Of a DNA stretch of 64,000 bases, positions 27,227-36,627 are shown piece by piece. How positions within the stretch are numbered: the stretch's first letter is position 1; each line of letters starts with the position of its first letter. The notes under the pieces are model-generated. The model ran no database searches. It saw only the letters and a list, made by a program, of their open reading frames with translations, and had not been told where the DNA came from. This stretch comes from Prosthecobacter algae. GTDB taxonomy: Bacteria; Verrucomicrobiota; Verrucomicrobiia; Verrucomicrobiales; Verrucomicrobiaceae. The position numbers and the translations under genes are program-made. The stretch is from assembly GCF_039542385.1 (NCBI RefSeq), contig NZ_BAABIA010000003.1, positions 186,001-250,000 on the forward strand, given 5' to 3'.

Positions 27227-30200
27227 TCACTTCTTCGCCTTCGTCGCGATGGCCTTGTAATAGCTTTCGATGGCGGCGCGATACTCGGGAGCCGCTTCAC
27301 TGCGGGTGGCTTCGCTGAGATCGGCGGCCATTTTGCTCGGCAGATGCCCCCAGTCACCATTGACCAAAATGGCATCGGGTCCCAGCACTCCTTCCACCAC
27401 TTTCATGGACTGGTTTCCACCTTCACTGTCCGAAGGCTGGGCAGGATCGTTTTGGTTAGGCTTGTTTTGATTCTGCGCCTGTTGCTGGCCTGGCTGCTGG
27501 GAGCCTGGAGTCTGTCCCTGATTGCGCTGATTAGCCATGGACTGCTGCTGACTTTGCTGGGCATCGGCGAGGCTCTGCTGCGCCTTCTGCTGCTGATTCC
27601 CTCCTGGCTGCTGTTGCTGGCCGGATTGAGATTCCTGCGGCTGGCCAGCCTGGCCTTGCTGCGGATTCAGGGTCTGGTCCAGCTGATCCAAAGCCTGGGC
27701 CAGAAGCGCACCCTGGATGTCCTGAAAAGGATTGGCGGAACTGGGTGGCGGGGTGGCGGTGGCCGTCGCTTCGGCGGCCTTGGCAGCCTGGGCGGCGGTG
27801 GCCTGGGCCTCGGCACCGATGGGTTTTTGCGGCTGGCCGGGCTGGCCTTTGGCGACTTGCGCCTGCTGCTGGAGCTGGTTGCTCGCTTGCGCCGCCTGCT
27901 GGGCGGCCTCCTTCTGGCCAAGCCGCTGCTGGTGGCGGGAAACACGGGCCAGATCATGCGCCGCTTTTTCGGCAGCTAGGCCGATATTGCTAGGCTGCTG
28001 GGCCTCGGCCGCGACAGCCTGCTCGCTGGTCAGCGCCGCCTGTTTGGACAGCTCCGCCAGCGACTTTTGCATGGCGGGATTCTTGGGCAGTTCCTTTTCC
28101 AGTTCGGCCAAAACTGCTGCCGGATTTTGGCTGGCATCCTGGGCCATTTCAGCCAGTTCCTGCGCACGTTTGTAAGCTTCTTCCAAAGACTCCTGCACGC
28201 CCAGGTCCTTCTCCATGCCCTGCATGGCGGCGAGTTCCTGCTCTGTCAGTTCCTGCCCGTCTTCGGCCTTGGCCATGTTCTGGGCCAGTTGGTCAAGAGC
28301 CTGTGCCGTCTGCTGCTGAGCCTTGGCCGCCTGGTTCAGATTTTGCGCCTGCGGCTGGCTCTGCTGGGCCTGGGCCGCCTGCTTGAGATTCTGGGCGATC
28401 TCCGGGGCCTTTTGCTGCATCTGGGCCAGAGCCACATCGGCCATGCGGGCCATCTGGCGCTGGGCATCCTCCTGTAGATTGGCCGCATTGGCCTCCTGAC
28501 GTAGCGCGGCCTGCAGCGATTCCATCTGCTGGGCATTTTCAGCCGTCTCCGCCTGCAAAGCTTGGGCCGCTTCGGCCACCTCTGCCACCGGCTTGCTAGC
28601 CTCAGCCTCGGCGGCCGCAGCTTGCGTGGCCTCCTGGGTCGCCTTTAAATCTTGGGCCACAGCTTTCATCATGTCACTCACGTCAGGCGTCATCAGGGCC
28701 AAGGTTTCCCGGGCTCCTGCCGTCTGCGCCGCAAGCTGCTGGGAAAATTGCGATACTTTTTGTTCAGCCTCGGCAGAGGCGCGCTGCGCAGCCTCCAGGT
28801 TCAACGGTTGGTTAGGCTGCTGGGCGGCCTGACGGGCGAGTGCCTGAAGCTGGTCGGCCGCCTGTCGGCTGGCGTCGGAGGCTTGCTGGGCCGTAGCTGC
28901 CATTTGCTGATCCGGCACTTTCAGACGGCGCAGCATGTCAGGCACCTGCCGGAGGGCCTCACTGGCGGCACTGGCCTGTTCAGTGGCATGGGCCGGGCTA
29001 ATCGCTTGAGTTGGGTCCGGATTGGCCGCTGCTTCCGAGATGGCCTCCACGGCGGTTTGAGTCAGGGCATCGGCCTCCAGCATGCGGGTGAGTTGGGTCA
29101 ACTGATCCGCCTTCTGTTGGGTGGCCGCGATGGCCATCGCCTCTTTCGGCAGCGCTGCCGCCTCACGGGCCAGTTGACCCGCAGCACGGCTGGCGCGATT
29201 GGCATCCAGCGCTGCATCGGTGTTCGTTCGCTGGTTCTGCTCGCGCAAAACAGCTTGGTCCTCCAGTTGCTTGGCCGCCTGCGCCAGCTCCTTTTCAGCC
29301 CGCTGGGCTGCGGTCTCATTTTCCTTGTTCAGCTTTTGACGGCCCTTGGGATCCTTGGCCTCAGCCGCAGCCTGGGAGAGCGCATCGCGGGCCTCATTCA
29401 GGGCGATGATGGCCGGATTTTCCTGCCGCGCGAGCTGTTCACGCAATTGGTTAGCTTTGTTGCCTGCATTCTCCGCCAGGGCGCGCATGGCCTCGGCAGC
29501 CCGGCTGAGCCGCTGACGGTGATTGTCAGCCGCCCCGTAAAGATGTTCGGGACTTTTCGTCTGGTCGGGCTTGTCCAGACTGGCCGCAAGGTCACCTGCC
29601 GTTTCTGTGAGCTGCTTGCGCATGTCTTCCACCTGCTTCTGCTGGCCGCCATCCAGCACAGGTTTCAGAGATTCCATTTCCTGGCGCAGGCCTTCACTCG
29701 CGGCGATGGCCGCCCGCTGCTGCTCCTGCCATTTGGGGCGCTGGCTGCTGTCACGGTTGGCATTGAGGGATTGCTCCGTCAGCAGGGCCTCCTGGCGGCT
29801 GAGCTGCTGCGCGGCCTGGGCCACGATCTTCGCATTGTCCTCGGTGGCAAAAGCACGGGCCGCCTGCGCGATGGAGTCCGCATCTGCACCGGCTTCACTG
29901 GCGGCACGGCGCAGCCCCTCGGTGCTTTCCATCTCCTTTTCCGTGAGGTTTTTCATCTGCGGCAGCGATTCATTGCGCAAGTGCGCCAAGCGCTCCCCCA
30001 GCACCTGCACCTCCATGCTGTCCAGATGCGTGGGGGCAGATTGCGCCGCCTGCTTGAGTTGGGTCCACAGGTCTTCGGCCCGGTCCGTCACCTGCTGTAG
30101 TTCCGCCTGGGCGCGGGCCACTGTAGATTCGGGCGCTTCACCCGCTTTTTTTCGGGCCGTTTTCTGCACCTGTTCCATCGCCTTGCGCAGCTCGCGTGTC

Positions 30201-31786
30201 TGTTCAGAAAGGGTCGTCGCTTGCTGGGCCACACGCCGCATCTCCTGGGCCCACTGCCGCTGCTGCGGGTCCACCGTTTGTTCCAGAATGATCACGCGAA
30301 CGACAGGCGACTCAGCCGTCAGTCCCTTTAGGTCCGTCGCCACCAGCTTGATCAAAAGCGCATCCCCCGGCTTCACCTGTAGCGGGGCCAGAGGCAGTAC
30401 CGTTTGCAGCTCGCTCTCCTTGCCCGGCTTGCTCACCAGCAGCTTTTGCTGCCAGTCCGCCCCATTCACCGCATGCGCCAGATGCACCGTGGCTAGGCCC
30501 ACATCATCGCTGGCCAGCCCTTGCACACGCACCGTCTCATCGGCCATGAGAGAGATCTGCTCCTGCGGTTCCAGGGTCTGCACCACAGGCGGCAGGTCAG
30601 GAATCGTCAAGATCTGCCAGGGGGAGCTTTCTTCATTGGTGAAGCCCGTCTCCGCCGAGGTGAGTGCGCTGCGCCAGGATTCATGCTCAGGGCGGATGGG
30701 CAGTTCTCCGGTGAGAAAACCATCCGCAGTCTCCGTCATCGCCACCGCCTCCGGGTGGTCGGCATGATCGGGATTGATGAGCAGCCAGGCCTTGGACACC
30801 TTTTGGTTAGGCTTCAGCCTCAGCTTGACCGTGCTACCGTCCAGGGCCTCCACATCGCCCCGCTCCTCAGTCAGCGTCACTTCTGGCAAGCCTGAATAAG
30901 CCGGAGGCACCAGCGTTTTCACAAACTCCGTCACCCGTGGACGTGGGCGCGCCGAAAGCGTGAACCACGAGGAAATGGCATCGCCGGCCAGCACCCGATA
31001 GCGCAGGTCGCCCTGGCCGATCGCCACCATCCCGGAATAGCGCGTGTCATGGCTGCGCAGCATTTCCACGCGGCGCACTGGGCTGCCTGCCGTCTCTGTT
31101 TCAATGACCACGGAACCCGGCTGTGGCCCCTCAATGCCCGCCAGGATCTCCAGCTCCGAGGCAAACGGCACCAGCGTGCTGGCTGGGTTCGGTTCAATGA
31201 TGCTGATCTTGACGCTCGAAGGACGCTGCAAATTGGCAAACGGGATGGCTGCACGGGCCAGGAAACCGGGCAGGTGCAGGGATGGGATGCAACTGAGCCC
31301 CACGACCAAAACCATGGCCACACACACACCCGCAAACCACGGCTTGAGAGAACGCAGTGGCAGGACGGTCCGCAGGTCCAGCTTCTCCATCTGGGCGGCC
31401 ACCTCATCCTGAAGCTGGGAACGAAACTCCACGGAGCCTCCCCCTTGCCCTTCAGCCAGTTCCACCGCCGCCAGCAGGCGCTCGCGCAGTTCCGGAGACA
31501 CGCTTTCCAGCAGCCGCGCGGTGCCTGCCACATCCCGGCCTAACGCCAGATGCCGCAGCGCCACCCGCCAAGCGATAAATGCGGCCACGGAATAAGCCGC
31601 CACCGTCAGCCACGGGCGCAGCACCTCTGGCATGAACCAGGCCCGATCCAGCAGGGCGATCGCCGTCCAGCACCCCAGGGCCACAGCCAGCACGGCAAGC
31701 GCGGCACGGAGGATCAGCAGACGCTGGCGGCGGGCACGAAAGGCCTGGAGCGCCTGAGCAGTAGCGGGACGGAGAGAGAGATTCAT
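27227..31786 (-). CDS. DUF4175-like giant membrane protein with Ala/Gln-rich coiled coil
   Basis: The 1519-residue protein has three N-terminal membrane helices (about residues 25-75 and 150-172), a beta-rich extracytoplasmic region to about residue 500 (LVPPAYSGLPEVTLTEERG is typical), then roughly 850 residues of Ala/Gln/Glu-rich coiled coil, a Gln/Gly/Pro low-complexity stretch, and a conserved end (WGHLPSKMAADL, PEYRAAIESYYKAIA). This layout matches DUF4175-like proteins of Planctomycetes and Verrucomicrobia, found beside MoxR/BatA and squalene-cyclase-fold genes. The frame stays open to 32566 by chance; the start MNLSLRPATA at 31786 avoids overlap with the divergent gene. Function is unknown. 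Confidence 0.82.
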   Translation of the reverse strand: MNLSLRPATAQALQAFRARRQRLLILRAALAVLAVALGCWTAIALLDRAWFMPEVLRPWLTVAAYSVAAFIAWRVALRHLALGRDVAGTARLLESVSPELRERLLAAVELAEGQGGGSVEFRSQLQDEVAAQMEKLDLRTVLPLRSLKPWFAGVCVAMVLVVGLSCIPSLHLPGFLARAAIPFANLQRPSSVKISIIEPNPASTLVPFASELEILAGIEGPQPGSVVIETETAGSPVRRVEMLRSHDTRYSGMVAIGQGDLRYRVLAGDAISSWFTLSARPRPRVTEFVKTLVPPAYSGLPEVTLTEERGDVEALDGSTVKLRLKPNQKVSKAWLLINPDHADHPEAVAMTETADGFLTGELPIRPEHESWRSALTSAETGFTNEESSPWQILTIPDLPPVVQTLEPQEQISLMADETVRVQGLASDDVGLATVHLAHAVNGADWQQKLLVSKPGKESELQTVLPLAPLQVKPGDALLIKLVATDLKGLTAESPVVRVIILEQTVDPQQRQWAQEMRRVAQQATTLSEQTRELRKAMEQVQKTARKKAGEAPESTVARAQAELQQVTDRAEDLWTQLKQAAQSAPTHLDSMEVQVLGERLAHLRNESLPQMKNLTEKEMESTEGLRRAASEAGADADSIAQAARAFATEDNAKIVAQAAQQLSRQEALLTEQSLNANRDSSQRPKWQEQQRAAIAASEGLRQEMESLKPVLDGGQQKQVEDMRKQLTETAGDLAASLDKPDQTKSPEHLYGAADNHRQRLSRAAEAMRALAENAGNKANQLREQLARQENPAIIALNEARDALSQAAAEAKDPKGRQKLNKENETAAQRAEKELAQAAKQLEDQAVLREQNQRTNTDAALDANRASRAAGQLAREAAALPKEAMAIAATQQKADQLTQLTRMLEADALTQTAVEAISEAAANPDPTQAISPAHATEQASAASEALRQVPDMLRRLKVPDQQMAATAQQASDASRQAADQLQALARQAAQQPNQPLNLEAAQRASAEAEQKVSQFSQQLAAQTAGARETLALMTPDVSDMMKAVAQDLKATQEATQAAAAEAEASKPVAEVAEAAQALQAETAENAQQMESLQAALRQEANAANLQEDAQRQMARMADVALAQMQQKAPEIAQNLKQAAQAQQSQPQAQNLNQAAKAQQQTAQALDQLAQNMAKAEDGQELTEQELAAMQGMEKDLGVQESLEEAYKRAQELAEMAQDASQNPAAVLAELEKELPKNPAMQKSLAELSKQAALTSEQAVAAEAQQPSNIGLAAEKAAHDLARVSRHQQRLGQKEAAQQAAQASNQLQQQAQVAKGQPGQPQKPIGAEAQATAAQAAKAAEATATATPPPSSANPFQDIQGALLAQALDQLDQTLNPQQGQAGQPQESQSGQQQQPGGNQQQKAQQSLADAQQSQQQSMANQRNQGQTPGSQQPGQQQAQNQNKPNQNDPAQPSDSEGGNQSMKVVEGVLGPDAILVNGDWGHLPSKMAADLSEATRSEAAPEYRAAIESYYKAIATKAKK

Positions 31787-31996
31787 CAGGAAAGTGGGCA
31801 GGCAGTAAACGACAGCGGCAGTCACGTTTTTCGAACCGCAGGACACGATTTCGCCAAAAGACCTCGCCAGGTTAGCACTTTTCGTTCTCTCAACTCCAAG
31901 AATCCGCAGGCTGGAACGTCTTTGACGGGAGGTGAATACTCTTGCCTCAAGGGAAATTTCCAGGTTATCCTCAAATCGAACGCAATTTATCCCACC

Positions 31997-33835
31997 ATGG
32001 ACCCCAACCAGCCTCTTTCTGGCCAGCCTGCCCCGGATGTACCTTTGCCCCCGCCTCTGAGCGGCACTCAGCCACTGGGGCCACCACCCGGCTATCCGGC
32101 GGCCAATCTCGGGTATCCCGTGCAGGGCAATAACCTGGGCTACCCCGTGCAGCCCGGCATGATGCCACCTGGCTATCCCGCACCCACCTCCGGTCCGGTG
32201 CCCGTCGCGGCGGCCATCGAGGATGAAGCCGTTGCGGTCGAGGCCGCCCCTGGTGAAGTTTATCACCCGCCTGCCCTCAACCATTTCGAACCGGTGAAGC
32301 CTGCCAACGCCCTGGTGAAAGCCTGGCGCAAGGTCGGCGGCGGTTCTTTGACCCTCAGCTTGGCCATCCATGCTGGCATCCTCATCGTCGGCGGGGCCAT
32401 CGTGGTCAGCACGCAGATGATCCAGAAGCAGGTGGACTTCCTGCCCGGTGGCGGCACCCAGCAAGGGGCGCAGGCCTCGGCCGAGATGAAGCATCAGGTG
32501 AAGCAGAAGAAGCAGAAGACGCTGAACAAGACGATGCCAATGAAGAAGATCGTGAGCACGAGCCAAAACTCGGCGATCACGCTTCCCGATGCACCGCCGG
32601 ACTTGCTGGACGTGCCGGATGTGAGCTCAATGCTGGGCGGCGGGAGCCTGGGCAGCGGAGGATTTGGCAAAGCGGGAGCCGGAGGCGGCTTTGGGACAGG
32701 GATGGGAATGGGCGGGATGCAGGGCTTTGTGAGCCTGCCCCCCTCCATGCGCAGCCGCTGCTCCCCCCAGGAACGTTTAAAAAAGCTGACCGACAGCGGC
32801 GGCAGTCCCGAGTGTGAACGTGCGGTTTCCGCCTCCCTGGAGTGGCTGAAACAGAAGCAGGGCCCCGATGGTGCCTGGAACGGCATGGGCAGCAAGTCCG
32901 CGATGACGGGCCTCGCCCTCCTCTGCTACCTCGGCCGCTGTGAAACACCCGACTCTCCTTTCTATGGCGATACCGTCATGAAGGGCATTCTCTTCCTCAT
33001 TGAGACGAGCAAAAAAAATCCCCATGGGATGATCTGTGAAGACATCTACAACAACGGCTCCACCTACGCCCACGGCATCGCCACCTATGCCCTTGGCGAG
33101 ATGTACACCCTGGCCCGTCTGGGCAGCAAGGAACTGCCCGGCATGCGTGAGGCCTTCGAAAAAGGCGTGAAGCTCATCATTGAAAACCAGAATGAGCGCG
33201 GCTCCTGGACCTATGGCGGCAAGGATGCCGGCATGCCCACCGCCTACACGAAGAACAGCAAAGGCGAGGATCTCTCCGTCGCTGGCTGGCAGTTCCAGGC
33301 CCTCAAAGCCGCCAAGAATTCCGGCCTGAAAATTCAGGGCCTCGACTCCGCCATCAAAAAATGCACGGAGTATGTGCTGGCCAAGCAGACTAAGGATGGC
33401 GGCTTCGGCAATCCCGACCGCGACAAGCACTACAACCAGTGGAGCCTCACCGGTGCCGGATCCCTGGCCCTTCAAACGATGTCCAAAGGCCACACCGCTC
33501 CCCTGAAAAAAGCCATCGGCTTTCTCCGTGGTTTCTTGGAGGCCGAGCCTCTCGACTGGAACAAAAACTGCAACCCCTACTGCTGGTACTACTACACCCA
33601 GACCTTCTTCCAGGCTGGTGGGGATGACTGGAAATTCTACAACCAGCAGTTTCTGCCGCAGATCCTGGCCGCCCAGCAGCCCGATGGCAGCTTTAAAAAA
33701 GGCCGCCCCAACTGGCCGGCCGGGGACGCCACTGATCCCGTTTACCGCCAGGCTCTCTGCACCCTCATGCTGGAGGTTTACTACCGCTACCTGAAGGTGG
33801 CCGACCGCGACGAAGAAAGCTTCTTTGACCGTTAG
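31997..33835 (+). CDS. Squalene-cyclase/prenyltransferase-fold protein with TonB-like N-terminal anchor
   Basis: The 612-residue protein has a Pro/Gly-rich cytoplasmic N-terminus (residues 1-110), one membrane helix (LTLSLAIHAGILIVGGAIVV) like that of TonB, a Lys/Gln-rich linker, a Gly-rich segment, and from about residue 270 an alpha/alpha toroid of the squalene-cyclase type (AVSASLEWLKQKQGPDGAWNG, TKDGGFGNPDRDKHYNQWS, QQPDGSFKKGRPNW). The cyclase DXDD acid motif is not seen, so it is probably not a hopene synthase. It is divergent from the DUF4175-like gene. The ATG at 31997 has no SD. The role may be structural or in binding a membrane ligand; unknown. Confidence 0.83.
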   Translation: MDPNQPLSGQPAPDVPLPPPLSGTQPLGPPPGYPAANLGYPVQGNNLGYPVQPGMMPPGYPAPTSGPVPVAAAIEDEAVAVEAAPGEVYHPPALNHFEPVKPANALVKAWRKVGGGSLTLSLAIHAGILIVGGAIVVSTQMIQKQVDFLPGGGTQQGAQASAEMKHQVKQKKQKTLNKTMPMKKIVSTSQNSAITLPDAPPDLLDVPDVSSMLGGGSLGSGGFGKAGAGGGFGTGMGMGGMQGFVSLPPSMRSRCSPQERLKKLTDSGGSPECERAVSASLEWLKQKQGPDGAWNGMGSKSAMTGLALLCYLGRCETPDSPFYGDTVMKGILFLIETSKKNPHGMICEDIYNNGSTYAHGIATYALGEMYTLARLGSKELPGMREAFEKGVKLIIENQNERGSWTYGGKDAGMPTAYTKNSKGEDLSVAGWQFQALKAAKNSGLKIQGLDSAIKKCTEYVLAKQTKDGGFGNPDRDKHYNQWSLTGAGSLALQTMSKGHTAPLKKAIGFLRGFLEAEPLDWNKNCNPYCWYYYTQTFFQAGGDDWKFYNQQFLPQILAAQQPDGSFKKGRPNWPAGDATDPVYRQALCTLMLEVYYRYLKVADRDEESFFDR

Positions 33836-33876
33836 TCCTCGCCATTTCCAGCGCAGATTCTGGATGCGGATCTGTC

Positions 33877-33900
33877 ATGCCTCCGCCAGCTTGGAGGCAT
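33877..33900 (+). promoter_or_regulatory. Hairpin covering the ribosome-binding region of the oxidoreductase
   Basis: ATGCCTCC (33877-33884) pairs perfectly with GGAGGCAT (33893-33900). The right arm holds GGAGG and the first two bases of the ATG at 33899. It could hide the start site. The GGAGG is only one base from the ATG, which is too close for normal use. Confidence 0.45.
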
Positions 33901-35329
33901 GAGTTCAGACGCATCTCCCCCTTCCCATTTTGATTTCATCGTCATCGGCGGCGGCAGCGGCGGTTACGCGGCTGCGCGCACGGCTCATTCGTTAGGCCTC
34001 AGCGTCGCCGTGGTGGATGGGGCGGCGGAACTCGGAGGCCTCTGCATCTTGCGCGGCTGCATGCCCAGCAAGACTCTCATCGAATCTGCCGACCGCAACC
34101 TCAGCATCCGTCGGGCATCTGAATTCGGGCTCAAGGCTCAGCCGCTCGGCGCAGACATCCGGGCCATCCGTGACCGAAAGCGCACCCTCATTGCCGACTT
34201 TGCAGGCTATCGCCAGCAGCAGCTCCAGGACGGACGTTTTGTCCTCTACCGTGCCCACGCCTCGTTCACCGGTTCACACACGATTGAACTCCAGCCCCGC
34301 GAAGGTTCGGACTCCTTTCAGCTCACGGGCAAGACCTTCTGCATCGCCACAGGATCCGTCCCCACCGTGCCACCCATCCCCGGTCTCGCCGAAGCCGGCT
34401 TCTGGACCAGCGACGAAGTGCTGGATGCGGAATCCCTGCCGGAATCCTTCGCCGTTCTCGGTGGCGGAGCCATCGCCCTGGAGATGGCGCATTACCTGGA
34501 AGGCGTCGGGCGGAAAGTGACCCTCATTCAGCGTGGCCCCCAGTTCCTCACAGGACTGGACCCGGAGTGCAGCACCGTTTTGGAACAGGCCTACACGCAC
34601 CGGGGCATCACCTGCCATCTGGGCACCAGCATCCACAAGGTCACGACGGCCCATGGCCGCAAGCACATTGAGTATCGGCATGGGGAGAAGGAGCAAAGCG
34701 TCACGGTGGATCAGATCCTTGTCGCCATGGGCCGCGGCCCTGCTACCGACGGCCTGAATCTGGATGCGGCCAAGGTCAGCCTAACCAAAAAGAAGATCGT
34801 CGTTCAGCCAACCATGCAAAGCACGCAGCCCCACATCTTTGCGGCGGGCGATGTGTGCAGCCCGCTGGATGTCGTTCACGTGGCCATCCAGCAGGGAGAG
34901 ATCGCCGCACGCAATGCCCACCGCCTCATTCACGGCCAGCCCGTGGAGGAAAAAGCCGATTACCGCCTGCTCCTCTTCGGTGTGTTTTCCCATCCCCAGG
35001 TCGCTTCCGTAGGCGCAGGTGCCGCAGAGCTGGAAAAAGCAGGCACACCTTTTGTCTCCGCCTCCTATCCCTTCAATGATCATGGCAAGTCCATGTGCAT
35101 GGGCGAGACGGAAGGTTTTGTGAAAATGCATGCCCATCGTGAAACGGGCGAAATCCTCGGGGCCACTTGCGTGGGGCCTCACGCCACCGAGCTGATTCAT
35201 GAGGTCGTCATCGCCATGCATTACCGATCCAAGGTGCAGGACTTCATGGCCATCCCCCACTATCACCCCACCCTCAGCGAGATCTGGACTTACCCCGCCG
35301 AAGAGTGTGCGGATCAACTGGGTGCTTGA
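33899..35329 (+). CDS. FAD-dependent pyridine nucleotide-disulfide oxidoreductase (dihydrolipoyl dehydrogenase-like)
   Basis: The 476-residue protein has an FAD-binding start (FDFIVIGGGSGGYAAARTA), the redox disulfide in GGLCILRGCMPSKT (two Cys four residues apart), an NAD(P)-binding fold (FAVLGGGAIALEMAHYLEGVG), the second FAD block (HIFAAGDVCS), and the interface motif HYHPTLSE that holds the catalytic His-Glu pair. This is the class I disulfide reductase fold, near dihydrolipoyl dehydrogenase and mercuric reductase. No 2-oxoacid dehydrogenase genes adjoin, so the substrate is open. Its start is in a hairpin. It converges on the nuclease gene with three bases between. Confidence 0.9.
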   Translation: MSSDASPPSHFDFIVIGGGSGGYAAARTAHSLGLSVAVVDGAAELGGLCILRGCMPSKTLIESADRNLSIRRASEFGLKAQPLGADIRAIRDRKRTLIADFAGYRQQQLQDGRFVLYRAHASFTGSHTIELQPREGSDSFQLTGKTFCIATGSVPTVPPIPGLAEAGFWTSDEVLDAESLPESFAVLGGGAIALEMAHYLEGVGRKVTLIQRGPQFLTGLDPECSTVLEQAYTHRGITCHLGTSIHKVTTAHGRKHIEYRHGEKEQSVTVDQILVAMGRGPATDGLNLDAAKVSLTKKKIVVQPTMQSTQPHIFAAGDVCSPLDVVHVAIQQGEIAARNAHRLIHGQPVEEKADYRLLLFGVFSHPQVASVGAGAAELEKAGTPFVSASYPFNDHGKSMCMGETEGFVKMHAHRETGEILGATCVGPHATELIHEVVIAMHYRSKVQDFMAIPHYHPTLSEIWTYPAEECADQLGA

Positions 35330-35332
35330 CCC

Positions 35333-36457
35333 TCACTCCCCCTCACCAGACCGGGCAATCACCCGCTTCAGCACCTCCGCCAGCCGCACACCCGCCGTCA
35401 CCACCTGCTGGCGGGAAAGGGACCTCGCATCCCGGATGTAGGCATCCATCATCGGCGTGGTCATGGTGACCATCAGCACATCCTCCGGCTTGCCGCGACC
35501 GGGATTGGGCTGCGGACTGACTGTGGCGATTCGCCGCAGCAAATCGGGCGAATACACGTGCCGGGCAGCTAGGGCATGCCCCTCACTCAGCCACGCCTCT
35601 GGCTCCAGGGTTTGGGCAGAAACCTGCGCACGCTCCCACAGCGCTACATCCACATTCAACGGGAAAAGACGCTGCTCTATGTCCACCACACCGTTTTTTG
35701 CATCATTCCAAAGGCTGTCCCAGAAGAAGTGTAGCACATCCGCCTCCAATGCCGGATTCGCCCGCCTGATGCCCAAAATCAGCACCCGGTTGGCTCCGCG
35801 ATCCCCAGTCTCCAGCTTCCCCGGCACAAAGAGCTGCGCACAGTGGCAGGGCTGGTGCATATCTCCCACCAGGTGGAAGAGCCAGCAGAGATCCACCGCC
35901 TTGTCCTTGGCTGCCACAGCAGGATCCCCCAGTTCGTGGATCACACGTTTCAGCGTGTGGATGGAATTGAATCCCTGCTTCGGCTCGGCCATGCCCGGCT
36001 GCCATTCCAGCAGCGGCATATCCACCTTTCCTTTCATCTGCTCACCCGCCTGCGCATCGGGGAAAACCGGCAGGTCGGTGTAATGCCAGCCGCTGTGGTG
36101 GTAAGTAGCATTGATCTCCGTGGAATTCGGGTAGCCCTCACGGTTGCGGATGAGATCTGACCAAATCGAAGCTTGGCCAAAGAACCATTTCGCCCGCAGC
36201 TCAGGCGCGAGGTCCCCCTGCCCCAGCTCCACCTTCATCGGCTCCTCAAAAAGCTCCATCTTCGTCGGATGCGCCTCCATCTGTCGCATCACCCACGCTC
36301 GTTCAGCCGGGCTCAGCCTTTCATAGGCCACCAGAGCGATGGCCTTGTGCCCGCCATCCCACCACGAAAAGGCGGGGCTCAGCAGGCCAAAACAGGCAAA
36401 CGCTACGGTCCACGCCAGGCTCCCACGGAGCCTCCAACCACAAAGGAAATTTTTCAT
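35333..36457 (-). CDS. Exported S1/P1-type nuclease
   Basis: The 374-residue protein has a signal peptide followed by WWDGGHKAIALVAYERL. In S1/P1 nucleases the mature N-terminal Trp and the following His bind zinc, and here Trp lies at the predicted cleavage site. Other ligands are in YHHSGWHYTDLP, LCWLFHLVGDMHQPCHC and DRGANRV, matching the three-zinc site. It should cleave single-stranded nucleic acid in the periplasm or outside, as phosphate or nucleoside scavenging. There is no obvious operon partner. Confidence 0.9.
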   Translation of the reverse strand: MKNFLCGWRLRGSLAWTVAFACFGLLSPAFSWWDGGHKAIALVAYERLSPAERAWVMRQMEAHPTKMELFEEPMKVELGQGDLAPELRAKWFFGQASIWSDLIRNREGYPNSTEINATYHHSGWHYTDLPVFPDAQAGEQMKGKVDMPLLEWQPGMAEPKQGFNSIHTLKRVIHELGDPAVAAKDKAVDLCWLFHLVGDMHQPCHCAQLFVPGKLETGDRGANRVLILGIRRANPALEADVLHFFWDSLWNDAKNGVVDIEQRLFPLNVDVALWERAQVSAQTLEPEAWLSEGHALAARHVYSPDLLRRIATVSPQPNPGRGKPEDVLMVTMTTPMMDAYIRDARSLSRQQVVTAGVRLAEVLKRVIARSGEGE

Positions 36458-36627
36458 CAGATTAGATCTCAGGAACCGAATAAGTGATGGCTCTCCAGCA
36501 CCCTGCCATCATGAAAATGTGCCGTTTTTGTCGGGTAGTCTCCGTCCATGCCATTTCAGCATGACACCCATCACCAATCTCTATTTCCGTTACCACATTC
36601 CACCTCCATTTTAGCGAGCATTCTTTC

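Noticed and set aside
27227..30000. Possible DNA tandem repeat in the Gln-rich region
   Set aside because: The repetition is compositional (Ala/Gln codons) with no fixed DNA unit.
28652..30100. 482-codon plus-strand frame rich in Leu/Arg/Gly
   Set aside because: Mirror of the Ala/Gln coiled coil of the DUF4175-like gene; biased codons leave the antisense open.
31787..32566. 260-codon N-terminal extension of the DUF4175-like frame
   Set aside because: It is antisense to the squalene-cyclase-fold gene and has no homologous look; the start at 31786 precedes the real membrane helices.
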